Below, one piece after another: positions 8,794 to 16,828 of a stretch of DNA of 64,000 bases. The position numbers and the translations under genes are program-made. The number at the start of each line of letters is the position of its first letter. Within the stretch, counting starts at the first letter, position 1. Source of the DNA: Bacillota bacterium (lineage in GTDB: Bacteria; Bacillota; Clostridia; Oscillospirales; Oscillospiraceae); the NCBI GenBank assembly GCA_023386265.1, contig JAEWKA010000004.1:511450-575449 (forward strand), in the 5' to 3' direction. The notes below the pieces were generated by a model. It did no database searches. It had not been told where the DNA came from and saw only the letters and a program-made list of their open reading frames with translations.

Positions 8794-9880
8794 TTTTAGC
8801 CTCAAACTCCTTCATGTATTCGACGAGCTTCTGAACGCCTTCGACGGGCATCGCGTTGTAGATGGAAGCTCTCATGCCGCCTGTTTTGCGGTGACCCTTG
8901 AGGTTTGTAAAGCCCTTAGCAGCCATGCCCTTAACAAAGGCTTCGTCCAGCTCATCGTTGCTGGTGCGGAAAGTGATGTTCATGTCGCTTCCGGAACCCT
9001 TTTCGGCGGTAGCCTTAAAGAGCTTGCTCTCGTCGAGGTAGTTATAAAGAAGTGCGGCCTTGCGGGACTTAATCTTCTCCATGCCGACTACTCCACCCTG
9101 CTTCTCGAGCCAGTCGAGAACGAGGCCTAGCACATAGATGTTCCAGCACGGAGGAGTGTTGTACATTGAATCATTTTCTATCATGGTCTTGTAGCTCATC
9201 ATGAGCGGAGTGCAGGCCATCTCTTTTCCTGCAAGAGCCTTATCAATTATGACGACCGTAAGCCCAGCGGGAGCCATGTTCTTCTGAGCTCCGGCATAAA
9301 TGATTCCGTACTTGGAAACATCGACGGGCTTGGAGAGGATGTTTGAGGACATATCGCAGACGAGAGGAACCTTGCCCGTCTCGGGAACATACTTCCACTC
9401 GGTACCGAAAATCGTGTTATTCTCGCAATAATAGAAATACTCAGCCTCGGGGTCGAGCTTAAGGTCGGCCTGCTTGGGAATATAGGTATGGTTTCTGTCC
9501 TCAGAGGACGCGGCAACGTTGATTATGCCATATTTCTTCGCTTCCTTGTAAGCGACGGTGGCAAAATTGCCCGTAACAGCGTAGTCAGCCTTTTGCTTTC
9601 CGAGCTCTGAGAAAAGGTTCATCGGAATCATCGAAAACTGCAGTGAGGCTCCGCCCTGCAAAAACAGAATCTCATGCGTATCCGGAACTGAAAGAGCTGC
9701 CTTGAGCTTTGCCTTTACGCTCGCGAAGATATCCATGTAGACCTTGCTGCGGTGACTCATCTCCATAACTGACATTCCGCTGCCGTTATAGTTCAAAATG
9801 TCCTTTCCGGCAATTTCAAGGACTTCGGTGGGCAGAACGGAAGGCCCCGCTGAGAAATTGAATACTTCTTCTCTTTTCAT
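8786..9880 (-). CDS. serC: phosphoserine aminotransferase
   Basis: It transfers an amino group from glutamate to 3-phosphohydroxypyruvate (PLP-dependent, class V fold), the second serine step; in many bacteria it also serves pyridoxine synthesis. The 364-residue length is typical. The N-terminal FNFSAGPSVLP and the segment YAGAQKNMAPAG, with the PLP lysine in AQKN, are diagnostic. HRKTGGMRASIYNA near the C-terminus is the family's phosphate-binding end. GGAGG eight bases before the ATG sets the start. It is the first gene of the serC-serA operon, with a perfect promoter (9942-9970) and a palindrome in the early leader that could be an operator. Confidence 0.97.
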   Translation of the reverse strand: MKREEVFNFSAGPSVLPTEVLEIAGKDILNYNGSGMSVMEMSHRSKVYMDIFASVKAKLKAALSVPDTHEILFLQGGASLQFSMIPMNLFSELGKQKADYAVTGNFATVAYKEAKKYGIINVAASSEDRNHTYIPKQADLKLDPEAEYFYYCENNTIFGTEWKYVPETGKVPLVCDMSSNILSKPVDVSKYGIIYAGAQKNMAPAGLTVVIIDKALAGKEMACTPLMMSYKTMIENDSMYNTPPCWNIYVLGLVLDWLEKQGGVVGMEKIKSRKAALLYNYLDESKLFKATAEKGSGSDMNITFRTSNDELDEAFVKGMAAKGFTNLKGHRKTGGMRASIYNAMPVEGVQKLVEYMKEFEAKNV

Positions 9881-9912
9881 TGATTAACCTCCGAGCAATT
9901 TTCAAAATTTTT

Positions 9913-9927
9913 TTCTGGTGACCAGAA
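9913..9927 (-). promoter_or_regulatory. candidate operator palindrome in the serC leader
   Basis: TTCTGGTGACCAGAA is a perfect 7-base inverted repeat around one base. It lies about 8-22 bases downstream of the transcription start predicted from the promoter at 9942-9970, a position where a bound repressor would block serC-serA. No T run follows at the right side, so a terminator is less likely. No matching regulator is in the window. Confidence 0.4.
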
Positions 9928-9941
9928 TATTTTTCAGTTAT

Positions 9942-9970
9942 ATTATATTGCCATATCATTATAAAGTCAA
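9942..9970 (-). promoter_or_regulatory. sigma-A promoter of serC-serA
   Basis: On the reverse strand TTGACT (9970-9965), 17 bases, TATAAT (9947-9942). The -35 box overlaps the last codons of mtaB, so serC-serA is a separate unit despite lying on the same strand just behind mtaB. Confidence 0.75.
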
Positions 9971-11253
9971 ACCGTCATACCTACAAGTATTTTATCTCTA
10001 ATTTCGGTAATTTCGACGATTTTGACAATTCCACGTAAGTATTCTCCACTCACACACACTTGAGTATAGTTTGTAGCGTGCCCCACGGACAAACCGTCTT
10101 TCTCTGTTTCGAATAAAACCGAAAGCCTCCTGCCTATGCAGGACTTCAGATACTCGTCTTCCATCTCATACGCCGTTTTCTGGGCATCGCTTGCCCTTTT
10201 CGCTTTGACGGCATTTGTGAGCTGTCCATCCATCGCGGCAGCCTTTGTACCGGGTCTCTGAGAGTACGGAAAAACGTGCATAGCCGAGAAACCACATTTT
10301 TTGATGAATGCAAGTGTATCAGCATGATTCTCGTCCGTCTCTCCCGGGAAACCTGCAATAAGGTCGGCTGTCATGCCGCAGTTCGGGAAATATTTGCAGA
10401 GAAGCTCCGTTGCTTCAAAAAACCTTGCAGTGTCGTACTTGCGGTTCATGCGCTTTAGCGTTTCGTCACAGCCGCTCTGGAGTGAAAGGTGGAAATGGTC
10501 GCAGACCTTGCCCGTAGCCTTTAGCCTTCTAACGAAGTTATCGGTAATTAGGGTCGGTTCAAGCGAGCCCAGGCGAAGTCTCATATCCCCCGCTTTTTCT
10601 GCAATCGCCTCGATTGCATCAGCAAGGGTACATTTCGGTTCAAGGTCACGTCCATACGATGCAATTTCGATTCCCGTTATGACCATTTCTCGGAAGCCTC
10701 TAGCTGCCAGTTCCTCCGTCTGTGCTGCGCAGCGCTCCACCGGAAGAGAGCGGACCCTTCCTCTCGTGTATGGTATGATACAGTATGTGCAGAAATTTGC
10801 GCAGCCGTCCTGTATCTTCAGCATGGCTCTCGTGCGCCCGTCCACAGCGCCGGAGGGCAATTCCTCCATGACGCGACGCTTAAACGGGTCGTCCGTCCAT
10901 TCGATTTTGTTTTTTTCGGTCAGCGCCCTCTCTATATCATCGGCAAAGCGGTCTTTATCTCCGCTGCCATGTACTACGTCCACGCCTAATGACGCGACAT
11001 CTGCTGGCGAAAGCTGAGAAAAACAGCCGCAGACGGCGACAAGAGCCCCGGGGTTCTCTCCCTCCAGCTTTCTTATCATTTGGCGGGACTTTCTTCCGCT
11101 TTCAGCGGTTACGGCGCAGGTGTTGACGATGACGACATCCGCTGTTTCGCCGCCTACCGCTTCAGAAAAGCCGCGGCTATTTAGCATCGTTTCAAGAGCC
11201 TGCGTTTCAAATTGATTTACCTTGCACCCGAGGGTCGCAATCTTATATTTCAT
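9967..11253 (-). CDS. mtaB: tRNA t6A37 methylthiotransferase MtaB
   Basis: Radical-SAM enzyme that converts N6-threonylcarbamoyladenosine at tRNA position 37 to its 2-methylthio form, stabilising decoding of ANN codons. The UPF0004 domain starts with TLGCKVNQFE, the form typical of MtaB (YqeV) rather than MiaB. Two more cysteines for the auxiliary Fe-S cluster lie at NTCAVT and CGCF. The radical-SAM cluster motif is CANFCTYC (CxxxCxxC), and the C-terminal 60 residues are a TRAM domain. The frame is open back to 11298, but the ATG at 11253 has AAGG upstream and begins directly with the conserved MKYKIATLGCK, so it is preferred (428 residues). It is divergent from the cysteine desulfurase gene, which could supply sulfur for such clusters. 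Confidence 0.94.
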   Translation of the reverse strand: MKYKIATLGCKVNQFETQALETMLNSRGFSEAVGGETADVVIVNTCAVTAESGRKSRQMIRKLEGENPGALVAVCGCFSQLSPADVASLGVDVVHGSGDKDRFADDIERALTEKNKIEWTDDPFKRRVMEELPSGAVDGRTRAMLKIQDGCANFCTYCIIPYTRGRVRSLPVERCAAQTEELAARGFREMVITGIEIASYGRDLEPKCTLADAIEAIAEKAGDMRLRLGSLEPTLITDNFVRRLKATGKVCDHFHLSLQSGCDETLKRMNRKYDTARFFEATELLCKYFPNCGMTADLIAGFPGETDENHADTLAFIKKCGFSAMHVFPYSQRPGTKAAAMDGQLTNAVKAKRASDAQKTAYEMEDEYLKSCIGRRLSVLFETEKDGLSVGHATNYTQVCVSGEYLRGIVKIVEITEIRDKILVGMTV

Positions 11254-11342
11254 AGGTTCACCTTGTTTTAAGTCGTTTTTAAGGATATAATAAGTCATTA
11301 TAATACCGTTAACGCTTTAAGTAAACTAAAGGAATGATCTGC

Positions 11343-12488
11343 ATGACAGTTTATCTTGATAACGCGGCGACGACCAGAGTCTGCACTGAGGCAGCTGACG
11401 TTGCCTATAGAATAATGACTGAGGGTTTCGGCAATCCAAGCTCGACTCACAAAATGGGTCGTGACGCTAGAGCCGTTCTAGAGGAGTCTAGAGAAACGCT
11501 CGCCAAGGCGCTCGGCGCGAAACCCGAGGAGATCTTTTTCACCTCCTGCGGCTCTGAAAGCGACAATTGGGCGATACTCTCCGGCTCAGATCTCATGAAG
11601 CGACGCGGCAATCACGTTATAAGCTCCGAAGTCGAGCACGCCGCCGTACTTCGGTCGCTTGACATCCTTGAAAAACGCGGCTTTGAGGTCACTAGGCTTA
11701 AACCCGAAAAGGATGGAAGCATTTCAGTAGAATCTGTGATGGACGCCCTGCGCGAGGATACCATTTTAGTCTCCCTGATGCTCGTCAACAACGAAACCGG
11801 CGGAATAACCGATATTTCAGAAATCTCGCAGTCCCTGAAAGAAAGAGGCAGCGCCGCGCTTTTGCACACGGACGCCGTGCAGGGCTTTTTAAAGATACCG
11901 TTTTCAGCAAAAAATCTCGGCGCGGATATGATTTCCGTAAGCGGTCATAAAATACACGCACCGAAAGGCATTGGTGCAATTTATGTCAGGGGCGGTACTA
12001 AGGCTTTGAATCTCTCTCCCCTTATAGTCGGCGGAGGGCACGAATCCGGTAAGCGTTCGGGCACGGAGGGTCTTCCGCAAATCGCAGCGTTCGCAAAGGC
12101 GGCAGAGCTTGGCTCTAGCCTTTTTGATGAGTCCCACAGGAATATGACCGAACTGAAGGAGCTTGCAATTAGGCGGCTCACAGAAGAAAACGAGGGGCTT
12201 CAGGTGTTATCGGGCAAGGCTCCGCATATTCTCAGCATTTCTCTCCCCGGTTACAAAAGCGAGGTCATTATGAACTATCTGGATGGTCTGGGAATTTTCG
12301 TTTCAAAAAGCTCCGCCTGCAAAAAAGGCGGCAGGAGCTACGTTCTGGAGGCTCTCGGCCTTCCGAACAAGGTCATTGATGGCGCACTGCGCATCAGTTT
12401 CTCCCGATTCTCCACTGAGGATGAGGTTAACGCCCTCTGCGACGGGATAAAGAGCGCGAGGGAAAAGCTGTGCCAAGTATTGCACTGA
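11343..12488 (+). CDS. cysteine desulfurase, NifS/IscS family
   Basis: PLP enzyme that takes sulfur from cysteine for Fe-S clusters or tRNA thiolation. The N-terminal VYLDNAATT, the PLP lysine motif SGHKIHAPKGIGA and the flexible active-site Cys loop SKSSACKKGG are all present. The 381-residue length fits group I desulfurases. The preferred start is the ATG at 11343, with AAAGGA nine bases upstream; an in-frame ATG at 11334 touches the ribosome site. In related Clostridia this gene often precedes thiI; here no thiI follows and the gene ends in a strong terminator. It is divergent from mtaB by about 90 bases. The exact acceptor (IscU, ThiI or other) cannot be told, so no symbol is given. Confidence 0.93.
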   Translation: MTVYLDNAATTRVCTEAADVAYRIMTEGFGNPSSTHKMGRDARAVLEESRETLAKALGAKPEEIFFTSCGSESDNWAILSGSDLMKRRGNHVISSEVEHAAVLRSLDILEKRGFEVTRLKPEKDGSISVESVMDALREDTILVSLMLVNNETGGITDISEISQSLKERGSAALLHTDAVQGFLKIPFSAKNLGADMISVSGHKIHAPKGIGAIYVRGGTKALNLSPLIVGGGHESGKRSGTEGLPQIAAFAKAAELGSSLFDESHRNMTELKELAIRRLTEENEGLQVLSGKAPHILSISLPGYKSEVIMNYLDGLGIFVSKSSACKKGGRSYVLEALGLPNKVIDGALRISFSRFSTEDEVNALCDGIKSAREKLCQVLH

Positions 12489-12520
12489 GCCTTGTGCTAA
12501 ATTAATCTCAATATATACTT

Positions 12521-12553
12521 CGGCTGCCGCAAAATCTGCGGCAGCCGTTTTTT
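12521..12553 (+). terminator. terminator of the cysteine desulfurase gene
   Basis: Perfect 10-base stem CGGCTGCCGC/GCGGCAGCCG with a 7-base loop and six T. Almost the same stem recurs at 23318-23349. Confidence 0.92.
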
Positions 12554-12569
12554 ATGCCAGTATAGTATA

Positions 12570-12980
12570 CTAGCAGTATTTCTTTATGTTATCGCCGAGG
12601 GTTTCGGGATCGACTGTAGCCGTAACCGTAAATTTGATGTTTTCCTTTTCTCCGAAAGCATCAAGCTCGTCCAATAAGGTTGCAACCTTGTCCATATCAA
12701 CATCCTCGCAGATTTTAAGGATGTTCGCGATGAAAACATGAGAGATATCGTAATTCGCGGCATGAAGTCCGCTGATAAAGCCCTTAAAAAACTCTATCGA
12801 CTTAAAACTGTAGTCACTGGCGTGAATAAGACGTACCGTATAAGGGATGTCAAAGGTAAGATTTTTGTCCTTTTCCAGACAAACGACGCTGCCGCTCTCT
12901 TCCTCAACGGCCTTTTTGACAAGTTCAACGAGTTTTTGTGTTTTGCCGGTTCCTTTGGAGCCGACGATTAGCTTAACCAT
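12570..12980 (-). CDS. small P-loop ATP-binding protein of unknown role
   Basis: 136 residues beginning MVKLIVGSKGTGKT, a clean Walker A motif at residues 7-14. Further on are VVCLEKD and HVFIANI, strands that could carry a Walker B-like function, but no clear DE pair is seen. Similar short clostridial proteins are often labelled twitching-motility or ATP-binding proteins without evidence. It is soluble and lacks a signal peptide. The ATG at 12980 has AGGAGG nine bases upstream; a GTG at 12989 abuts that site and is rejected. It is a single gene between the convergent cysteine desulfurase gene and pgi upstream on the same strand, which has its own terminator. Function unknown. Confidence 0.75.
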   Translation of the reverse strand: MVKLIVGSKGTGKTQKLVELVKKAVEEESGSVVCLEKDKNLTFDIPYTVRLIHASDYSFKSIEFFKGFISGLHAANYDISHVFIANILKICEDVDMDKVATLLDELDAFGEKENIKFTVTATVDPETLGDNIKKYC

Positions 12981-13096
12981 GATAAACACCCTCCTAAAAG
13001 TATTTCCGAAAATGTGGTGATTACTATTGAAAACATACTATCATAAGTCATGAAGAACTTCAATGTTTGTTTTTGAACGATTCCAGTCGATTGTCC

Positions 13097-13134
13097 AAAA
13101 AACGGGAGTCGAGCCCTGCCGGGCTCCGCTCCCG
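13097..13134 (-). terminator. terminator of pgi
   Basis: CGGGAG(T/C)(C/G)GAGCCC-type stem (14 base positions with a short internal mismatch) around a TGCC/GGCA loop, followed on the reverse strand by six T. Confidence 0.9.
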
Positions 13135-13145
13135 CTAATCTACGC

Positions 13146-14426
13146 TTATTCTTGTCCCAGCAGTTTGAACATATTGCTCTTATATGCCTCAACCCCCGGC
13201 TGGTTAAAGGGGTTGACACCCGATACGTAGGCGGAAAGCGCACAGCTCATCTCAAAGAAGCATACGAGTGCCGCAAAACCCTCCTCATTCCGCTGCGGAA
13301 CGCTGAGCGAAATGTTCGGAACTTCACCTTTTATATGTGCGGAAGCAACAGCCTTGGCGACAGTTTTCGAGATGTCGCAGAAATCGCGCCCGGCCAGATA
13401 ATTGAGTTTATCTCGGTCTCCAAGCTCAAACGGCACCTTGAGGCTCTGGATTGCGTTATCAAAGGAAACGACTGTCTCAATAAGCCTTCTAGGTCCGTCC
13501 TGGATGTATTGGCCCATCGAGTGCAAATCCGCGGAGTATTCAACCGATGCAGGGAAAATGCCGATGCCATTTTTGCCTTCACTTTCGCCGAAGAGCTGCT
13601 TCCACCACTCCGCCATAGAGCGGAACGAAGGCTCAAAGGACGCAAGTATCTCGACTGATCTGCCGTTTTGATACAGGTGCTGTCTGGCTCCCGCATAGAG
13701 CCACGCGGGATTCTCGACGGAGCGCAAATCAAGATCGTGCATTTCCTGAATTGCGCACTGTAAAACTTTTTCGATGTCTATACCGGCAACGGCCATCGGA
13801 AGAAGCCCGACCGCCGAAAGAACGGAGTATCTGCCTCCGACGTCTTCGGGTACGATAAAGCGCTCCCAGCCTTCGCTAACTGCGGTATCGTGAAGTATAC
13901 CTTTTCTCTCGTCTGTGGTTGCTATGATACGCTTTTTCGCGTTAGGTCCGTATTTTTTCTCAAGAAGGCTCTTGAAAACGCGGAAAGAGAGCGCAGGCTC
14001 AAGCGTCCCTCCGGATTTTGAAATTACGTTGACAGTAAAATCACGGTCGCCGATAAGCTCGATAGTTTCGTTTATGGCGGCTGCGGACAGCCCGTTGCCC
14101 ATGAAGAAAATATCCGGCGTTTCTTTTTTAATAAGGTTATAGTTCGGCGAGCGTAAAAGCTCAATTGCGGCGCGCGCACCTAAATAAGAGCCGCCGATTC
14201 CGATGACGACAAGCACCTTTGAATTTGAACGTATTTTTGAAGCGCAGGCCTGAATAGCCTTTAGCTCGCCCGAAAACACGCGTGAGGGCAAATCCATCCA
14301 CCCCGTATATTCCGAGCCTTCGCCGGAGTGCTCAAAAAGCTTTCTGTGTGCATCGGAAATCCTTGAATAATCGGGACCGACAGATCCAAAAAATTCCTTT
14401 GCGCCGGATAAATCAACTTTGACCAT
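13146..14426 (-). CDS. pgi: glucose-6-phosphate isomerase
   Basis: Interconverts glucose-6-phosphate and fructose-6-phosphate in glycolysis and gluconeogenesis. The 426-residue protein is the short Firmicute type. Signatures include GIGGSYLGARAA (sugar-phosphate binding SIS domain), ISKSGGTLEPALSFR, the catalytic-Glu segment VGGRYSVLSAVGLLP, and the C-terminal NPFNQPGVEAYK with the catalytic lysine. The start is the ATG at 14426, with AAGGGG nine bases upstream; an adjacent TTG at 14429 is less likely. It is a monocistronic unit with its own promoter and terminator. Confidence 0.97.
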   Translation of the reverse strand: MVKVDLSGAKEFFGSVGPDYSRISDAHRKLFEHSGEGSEYTGWMDLPSRVFSGELKAIQACASKIRSNSKVLVVIGIGGSYLGARAAIELLRSPNYNLIKKETPDIFFMGNGLSAAAINETIELIGDRDFTVNVISKSGGTLEPALSFRVFKSLLEKKYGPNAKKRIIATTDERKGILHDTAVSEGWERFIVPEDVGGRYSVLSAVGLLPMAVAGIDIEKVLQCAIQEMHDLDLRSVENPAWLYAGARQHLYQNGRSVEILASFEPSFRSMAEWWKQLFGESEGKNGIGIFPASVEYSADLHSMGQYIQDGPRRLIETVVSFDNAIQSLKVPFELGDRDKLNYLAGRDFCDISKTVAKAVASAHIKGEVPNISLSVPQRNEEGFAALVCFFEMSCALSAYVSGVNPFNQPGVEAYKSNMFKLLGQE

Positions 14427-14482
14427 CAAATAGTGCCCCTTTTCCCCAAAGGTTTTATTTTCCTTGGGTATTATGTTTTTGT

Positions 14483-14511
14483 ATTTTAATACATTCTGCC
14501 GTCTATTACAA
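14483..14511 (-). promoter_or_regulatory. probable pgi promoter
   Basis: On the reverse strand TTGTAA (14511-14506), 17 bases, TAAAAT (14488-14483), about 55 bases before the pgi start. Two mismatches from consensus overall. Confidence 0.45.
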
Positions 14512-14590
14512 GCAATATTTGATGAATTCTTCGTATTTGTGGGATTGGATTGCCATATTTCTTCAATTTTTAGGCAACAAGTGGAAATTA

Positions 14591-15733
14591 TTACTCTCCA
14601 AACAGCCTGGAAAGCATTCTCCCGTAGAGTCCGAACACTGTCAGCTTTTTAATGTTGCTCCCCGCGAGCAGCGGGACACGGGCTAATTCTGTCCCGTTGG
14701 AGTAAACAACCATCTCGCCAAGAGCCTCTCCCTCAGTGATCGGAGCTTCCAGACTGTCCGGCAAATTGAACTCGTAATTTATCTCTCCAAGCTTGTTTTT
14801 TTCCATCAGAAGGCCTTCCTCGCCGCCGTATATGGGCTGGACACTTTCGGATGCTCCCAATGAAACGAGTACGGGCGGAAGCGGCTTGGGACTGCGTAAC
14901 GGACACAAGGCATAGTTCGCGAACGCAAAGTTGAGAAGGGTTTTTGCACTCTCAAAACGCTCGTCAGAGGTCGCGCCGTGCATTACGACGGCAATATATT
15001 CCGTGCCGTCCCTCTCGGCTGTCGCGGAGAGACAGTACATAGCAGTCGTTGTGAAGCCGGTTTTTAAACCTGTTGCACCCTTATAAAATCGAACCAGCTT
15101 GTTTGTGTTGACGAGCTCTGCTTCTCCGTTTCTTAGCGTATCCATCCAGATCGTCGAATAGTTCTTTATCCTGTCGTATTTTAGCAATTCTCTTGACATG
15201 AGCGCTATATCGTAGGCTGTCGTGAGATGCGTAAGATCATCGGTAAGTCCCGTACAGTCGCAAAAATGCGTATCGACCATCCCCAGTTCGGCGGCGCGGG
15301 CATTCATTTTTTGAACGAAGCTCTCCTCCGAACCGGATACATGCTCGGCCAGAGCTACTGCACAGTCATTCGCGGAGACAACCGAAACAGCCTTCAGCAT
15401 ATCGCTAACCTTCATCTGTTCGCCTTCCTCCAGCCATATCTGGCTGCCACCCATTGAAGCCGCAAAAGATGAGCAGGTCACGATATCGTCCTCGGTAAGG
15501 CGCCCCGCTTCGATTTCCTCCATGACAAGCAGCAGCGTCATGATTTTTGTCACACTGGCCGGTGCTCTTTTAGTATGTGAGTCCTTTTCGTATATCACTT
15601 CGCCGGTCGTCTTCTCCATAAGTACTGCCGATGGAACAGGTATCGTCAGGGCTCCCTCTCCAACCGGCTCGAGGGCCATGGCTTTGGTTGAAATCAAAGC
15701 CGCAATGATAGCCACAATCAATAATCTCTTCAT
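14591..15733 (-). CDS. D-alanyl-D-alanine carboxypeptidase (peptidase S11, DacA/DacF type)
   Basis: Secreted penicillin-binding protein that trims the terminal D-Ala of peptidoglycan pentapeptides. The signal peptide is residues 1-20 (MKRLLIVAIIAALISTKAMA). The three active-site motifs are present: SVTK (SxxK) at about 60, SAND (SxN) at about 120 and KTG at about 225. A C-terminal PBP5-like beta domain begins around residue 285. The end of the protein, VFGLYGRMLSRLFG, could be an amphipathic membrane-anchoring helix as in PBP5. GGAGG eight bases before the ATG sets the start. Whether it serves vegetative growth (DacA) or sporulation (DacF/DacB) cannot be told from sequence. No obvious terminator hairpin lies after the stop. 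Confidence 0.93.
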   Translation of the reverse strand: MKRLLIVAIIAALISTKAMALEPVGEGALTIPVPSAVLMEKTTGEVIYEKDSHTKRAPASVTKIMTLLLVMEEIEAGRLTEDDIVTCSSFAASMGGSQIWLEEGEQMKVSDMLKAVSVVSANDCAVALAEHVSGSEESFVQKMNARAAELGMVDTHFCDCTGLTDDLTHLTTAYDIALMSRELLKYDRIKNYSTIWMDTLRNGEAELVNTNKLVRFYKGATGLKTGFTTTAMYCLSATAERDGTEYIAVVMHGATSDERFESAKTLLNFAFANYALCPLRSPKPLPPVLVSLGASESVQPIYGGEEGLLMEKNKLGEINYEFNLPDSLEAPITEGEALGEMVVYSNGTELARVPLLAGSNIKKLTVFGLYGRMLSRLFGE

Positions 15734-15797
15734 TGTCCGCCTCCAAAAATAGCAATGTCCAAGCTCGTGTCTGTAACACTATATGGAAGGACGAAGT

Positions 15798-15826
15798 GTA
15801 TTATTCCCATGCCGATACCCTGTCAA
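15798..15826 (-). promoter_or_regulatory. promoter of the carboxypeptidase gene
   Basis: On the reverse strand TTGACA (15826-15821), 17 bases, TAATAC (15803-15798), about 65 bases before the start codon. Confidence 0.55.
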
Positions 15827-16130
15827 GTTATTTTTTTACTGTTTCATTATTTGCAACACTGTATTTTTTGAGGTTTACTAGAATTATGCATATTCATTAC
15901 ATAATCTGGAATTATACCCAGAAGGTTTAATAATCCGCATAGAATTATCAAGGGTTTTCCACATTTCCAACAGGTTTTTCAACAACATAATTGCCGCAAC
16001 ATTCTACAAAATATTCATTTGCAGTTTACATAATCATATTTTTTCAAACAAAACTGTCGATTTATTTAGAAAAATAGCACTTGACAAATACCTATTTACT
16101 TGTTCTAGGAATAAATTGAAAAAGCAAAAA
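15827..16130. other. AT-rich intergenic stretch with DnaA-box-like sequences
   Basis: No gene is visible. Around 15953-15988 three imperfect copies follow each other (TTTTCCACA, TTTCCAACA, TTTTCAACA). The first fits the relaxed DnaA-box form TT(A/T)TNCACA, the others only partly. One copy of GTTTACATAAT lies at 16024-16034. A lone TTGACA at 16083-16088 has no convincing -10 box. Confidence 0.4.
16024..16034 (+). repeat. copy of the enriched word GTTTACATAAT
   Basis: Exact copy in the gap between the carboxypeptidase gene and the rqcP terminator. Confidence 0.5.
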
Positions 16131-16156
16131 GACGCAGGAGTCTAAGCTCCTACGCC
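16131..16156. terminator. terminator of the flippase-mazG-hup-rqcP cluster
   Basis: GACGCAGGAG/CTCCTACGCC with a six-base loop. T-rich tracts on both sides allow it to work in either direction; the leftward rqcP cluster ends just before it. Confidence 0.85.
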
Positions 16157-16178
16157 TTTTTATATAAGCTCAATTTAC

Positions 16179-16421
16179 TTACGGTATTTCCCTGTACATC
16201 GCAGGTGCATCGGCTTTCTGCGCCGTCTCGGTCAAGGCCAGAACCTCGACCTTCAGCGTTCTTTGTCCGAAGCGAATTTCGATTACGTCCCCAAGCTTTA
16301 CCTCGTATGAGGCTCTAGCTGTCTTGCCATTCACAGAAACTCTTTCTCCGTCGCAGGCTTCGTTTGCAATGGTACGGCGCTTAATCAGTCTCGAAACTTT
16401 CAGATATTTGTCAAGGCGCAT
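16179..16421 (-). CDS. rqcP: S4-domain RNA-binding protein, RqcP/YabO-like
   Basis: 80 residues, nearly all one S4 RNA-binding domain starting MRLDKYLKVSRLIKRRTIA and including the conserved GERVSVNGK turn. YabO/RqcP of Bacillus binds obstructed 50S subunits and helps RqcH add C-terminal alanine tails in ribosome-associated quality control. The paralogous Hsp15 family is similar, so the role is inferred from length and neighbourhood. The ATG at 16421 has AAGGAAGG seven bases upstream; a TTG at 16448 in frame lies inside a hairpin and is rejected. It lies downstream of hup and mazG, recalling the Bacillus yabM-yabN-yabO order. YabP, YabQ and DivIC do not follow here. Confidence 0.85.
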   Translation of the reverse strand: MRLDKYLKVSRLIKRRTIANEACDGERVSVNGKTARASYEVKLGDVIEIRFGQRTLKVEVLALTETAQKADAPAMYREIP

Positions 16422-16447
16422 TTTTGAACCTTCCTTGTAAAAGCGCA

Positions 16448-16471
16448 AAGGCGCGGAGATTTCCGCGCCTT
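16448..16471 (-). terminator. intercistronic hairpin between hup and rqcP
   Basis: AAGGCGCGG/CCGCGCCTT with a six-base loop, then a weak T-rich run on the reverse strand. It begins eight bases after the hup stop and ends 27 bases before the rqcP start. It likely lets part of the transcripts end after hup, so that abundant HU is made in excess of RqcP. Confidence 0.6.
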
Positions 16472-16478
16472 GAGTTTG

Positions 16479-16754
16479 TTATTTGTCAACTGCATCCTTA
16501 AAAGCTTTGCCCGCTTTGAAAACAGGAACACGAGATGCAGGAATCTTAATTTCTTCCTTGGTCTTGGGGTTACGTCCTACACGAGCCTCTCTGGTCTTGA
16601 CATCGAAAACGCCAAAGCCCACAAGCTGTACTTTTTCGCCCGTTTCAATTGTCTCTTCAACGGTCTGGAACGTGGCGTTTACCGCGCGCTCACTGTCTTT
16701 CTTTGACAGGCCTGTTTTTCCTGCCACTGCGGCAATAAGTTCTGCTTTGTTCAT
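16479..16754 (-). CDS. hup: DNA-binding protein HU
   Basis: 91-residue histone-like protein that bends and compacts DNA as a dimer. The start MNKAELIAAVAGKTGLSKKD, the core GFGVFDVKTREARVGRNPKT and the end FKAGKAFKDAV are textbook HU. The DNA-intercalating proline of the beta arm is in RNPKT. The ribosome site AGGAGG lies six bases before the ATG. It sits between mazG and rqcP, which is not the Bacillus arrangement. Length and sequence are entirely normal. Confidence 0.97.
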   Translation of the reverse strand: MNKAELIAAVAGKTGLSKKDSERAVNATFQTVEETIETGEKVQLVGFGVFDVKTREARVGRNPKTKEEIKIPASRVPVFKAGKAFKDAVDK

Positions 16755-16828
16755 GGTAATCCTCCTAAATATTATTCATGAGTAATTTTTAAATATATAG
16801 ATTTTGCGGATATAACTCTGCAAAAATT

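Noticed and set aside
8381..9130. Forward open frame of 249 codons
   Set aside because: It runs opposite serA and serC, which are unmistakable.
9881..9941. T-box riboswitch before serC
   Set aside because: No room for a specifier stem and no T-box sequence; only a short palindrome is present.
12968..13243. Reverse-strand frame of 91 codons between pgi and the P-loop gene
   Set aside because: It overlaps the pgi end and its terminator in another frame and has no ribosome site.
16083..16130. Small RNA between a TTGACA and the terminator at 16131
   Set aside because: No acceptable -10 box, and the transcript would be only about 45 bases.
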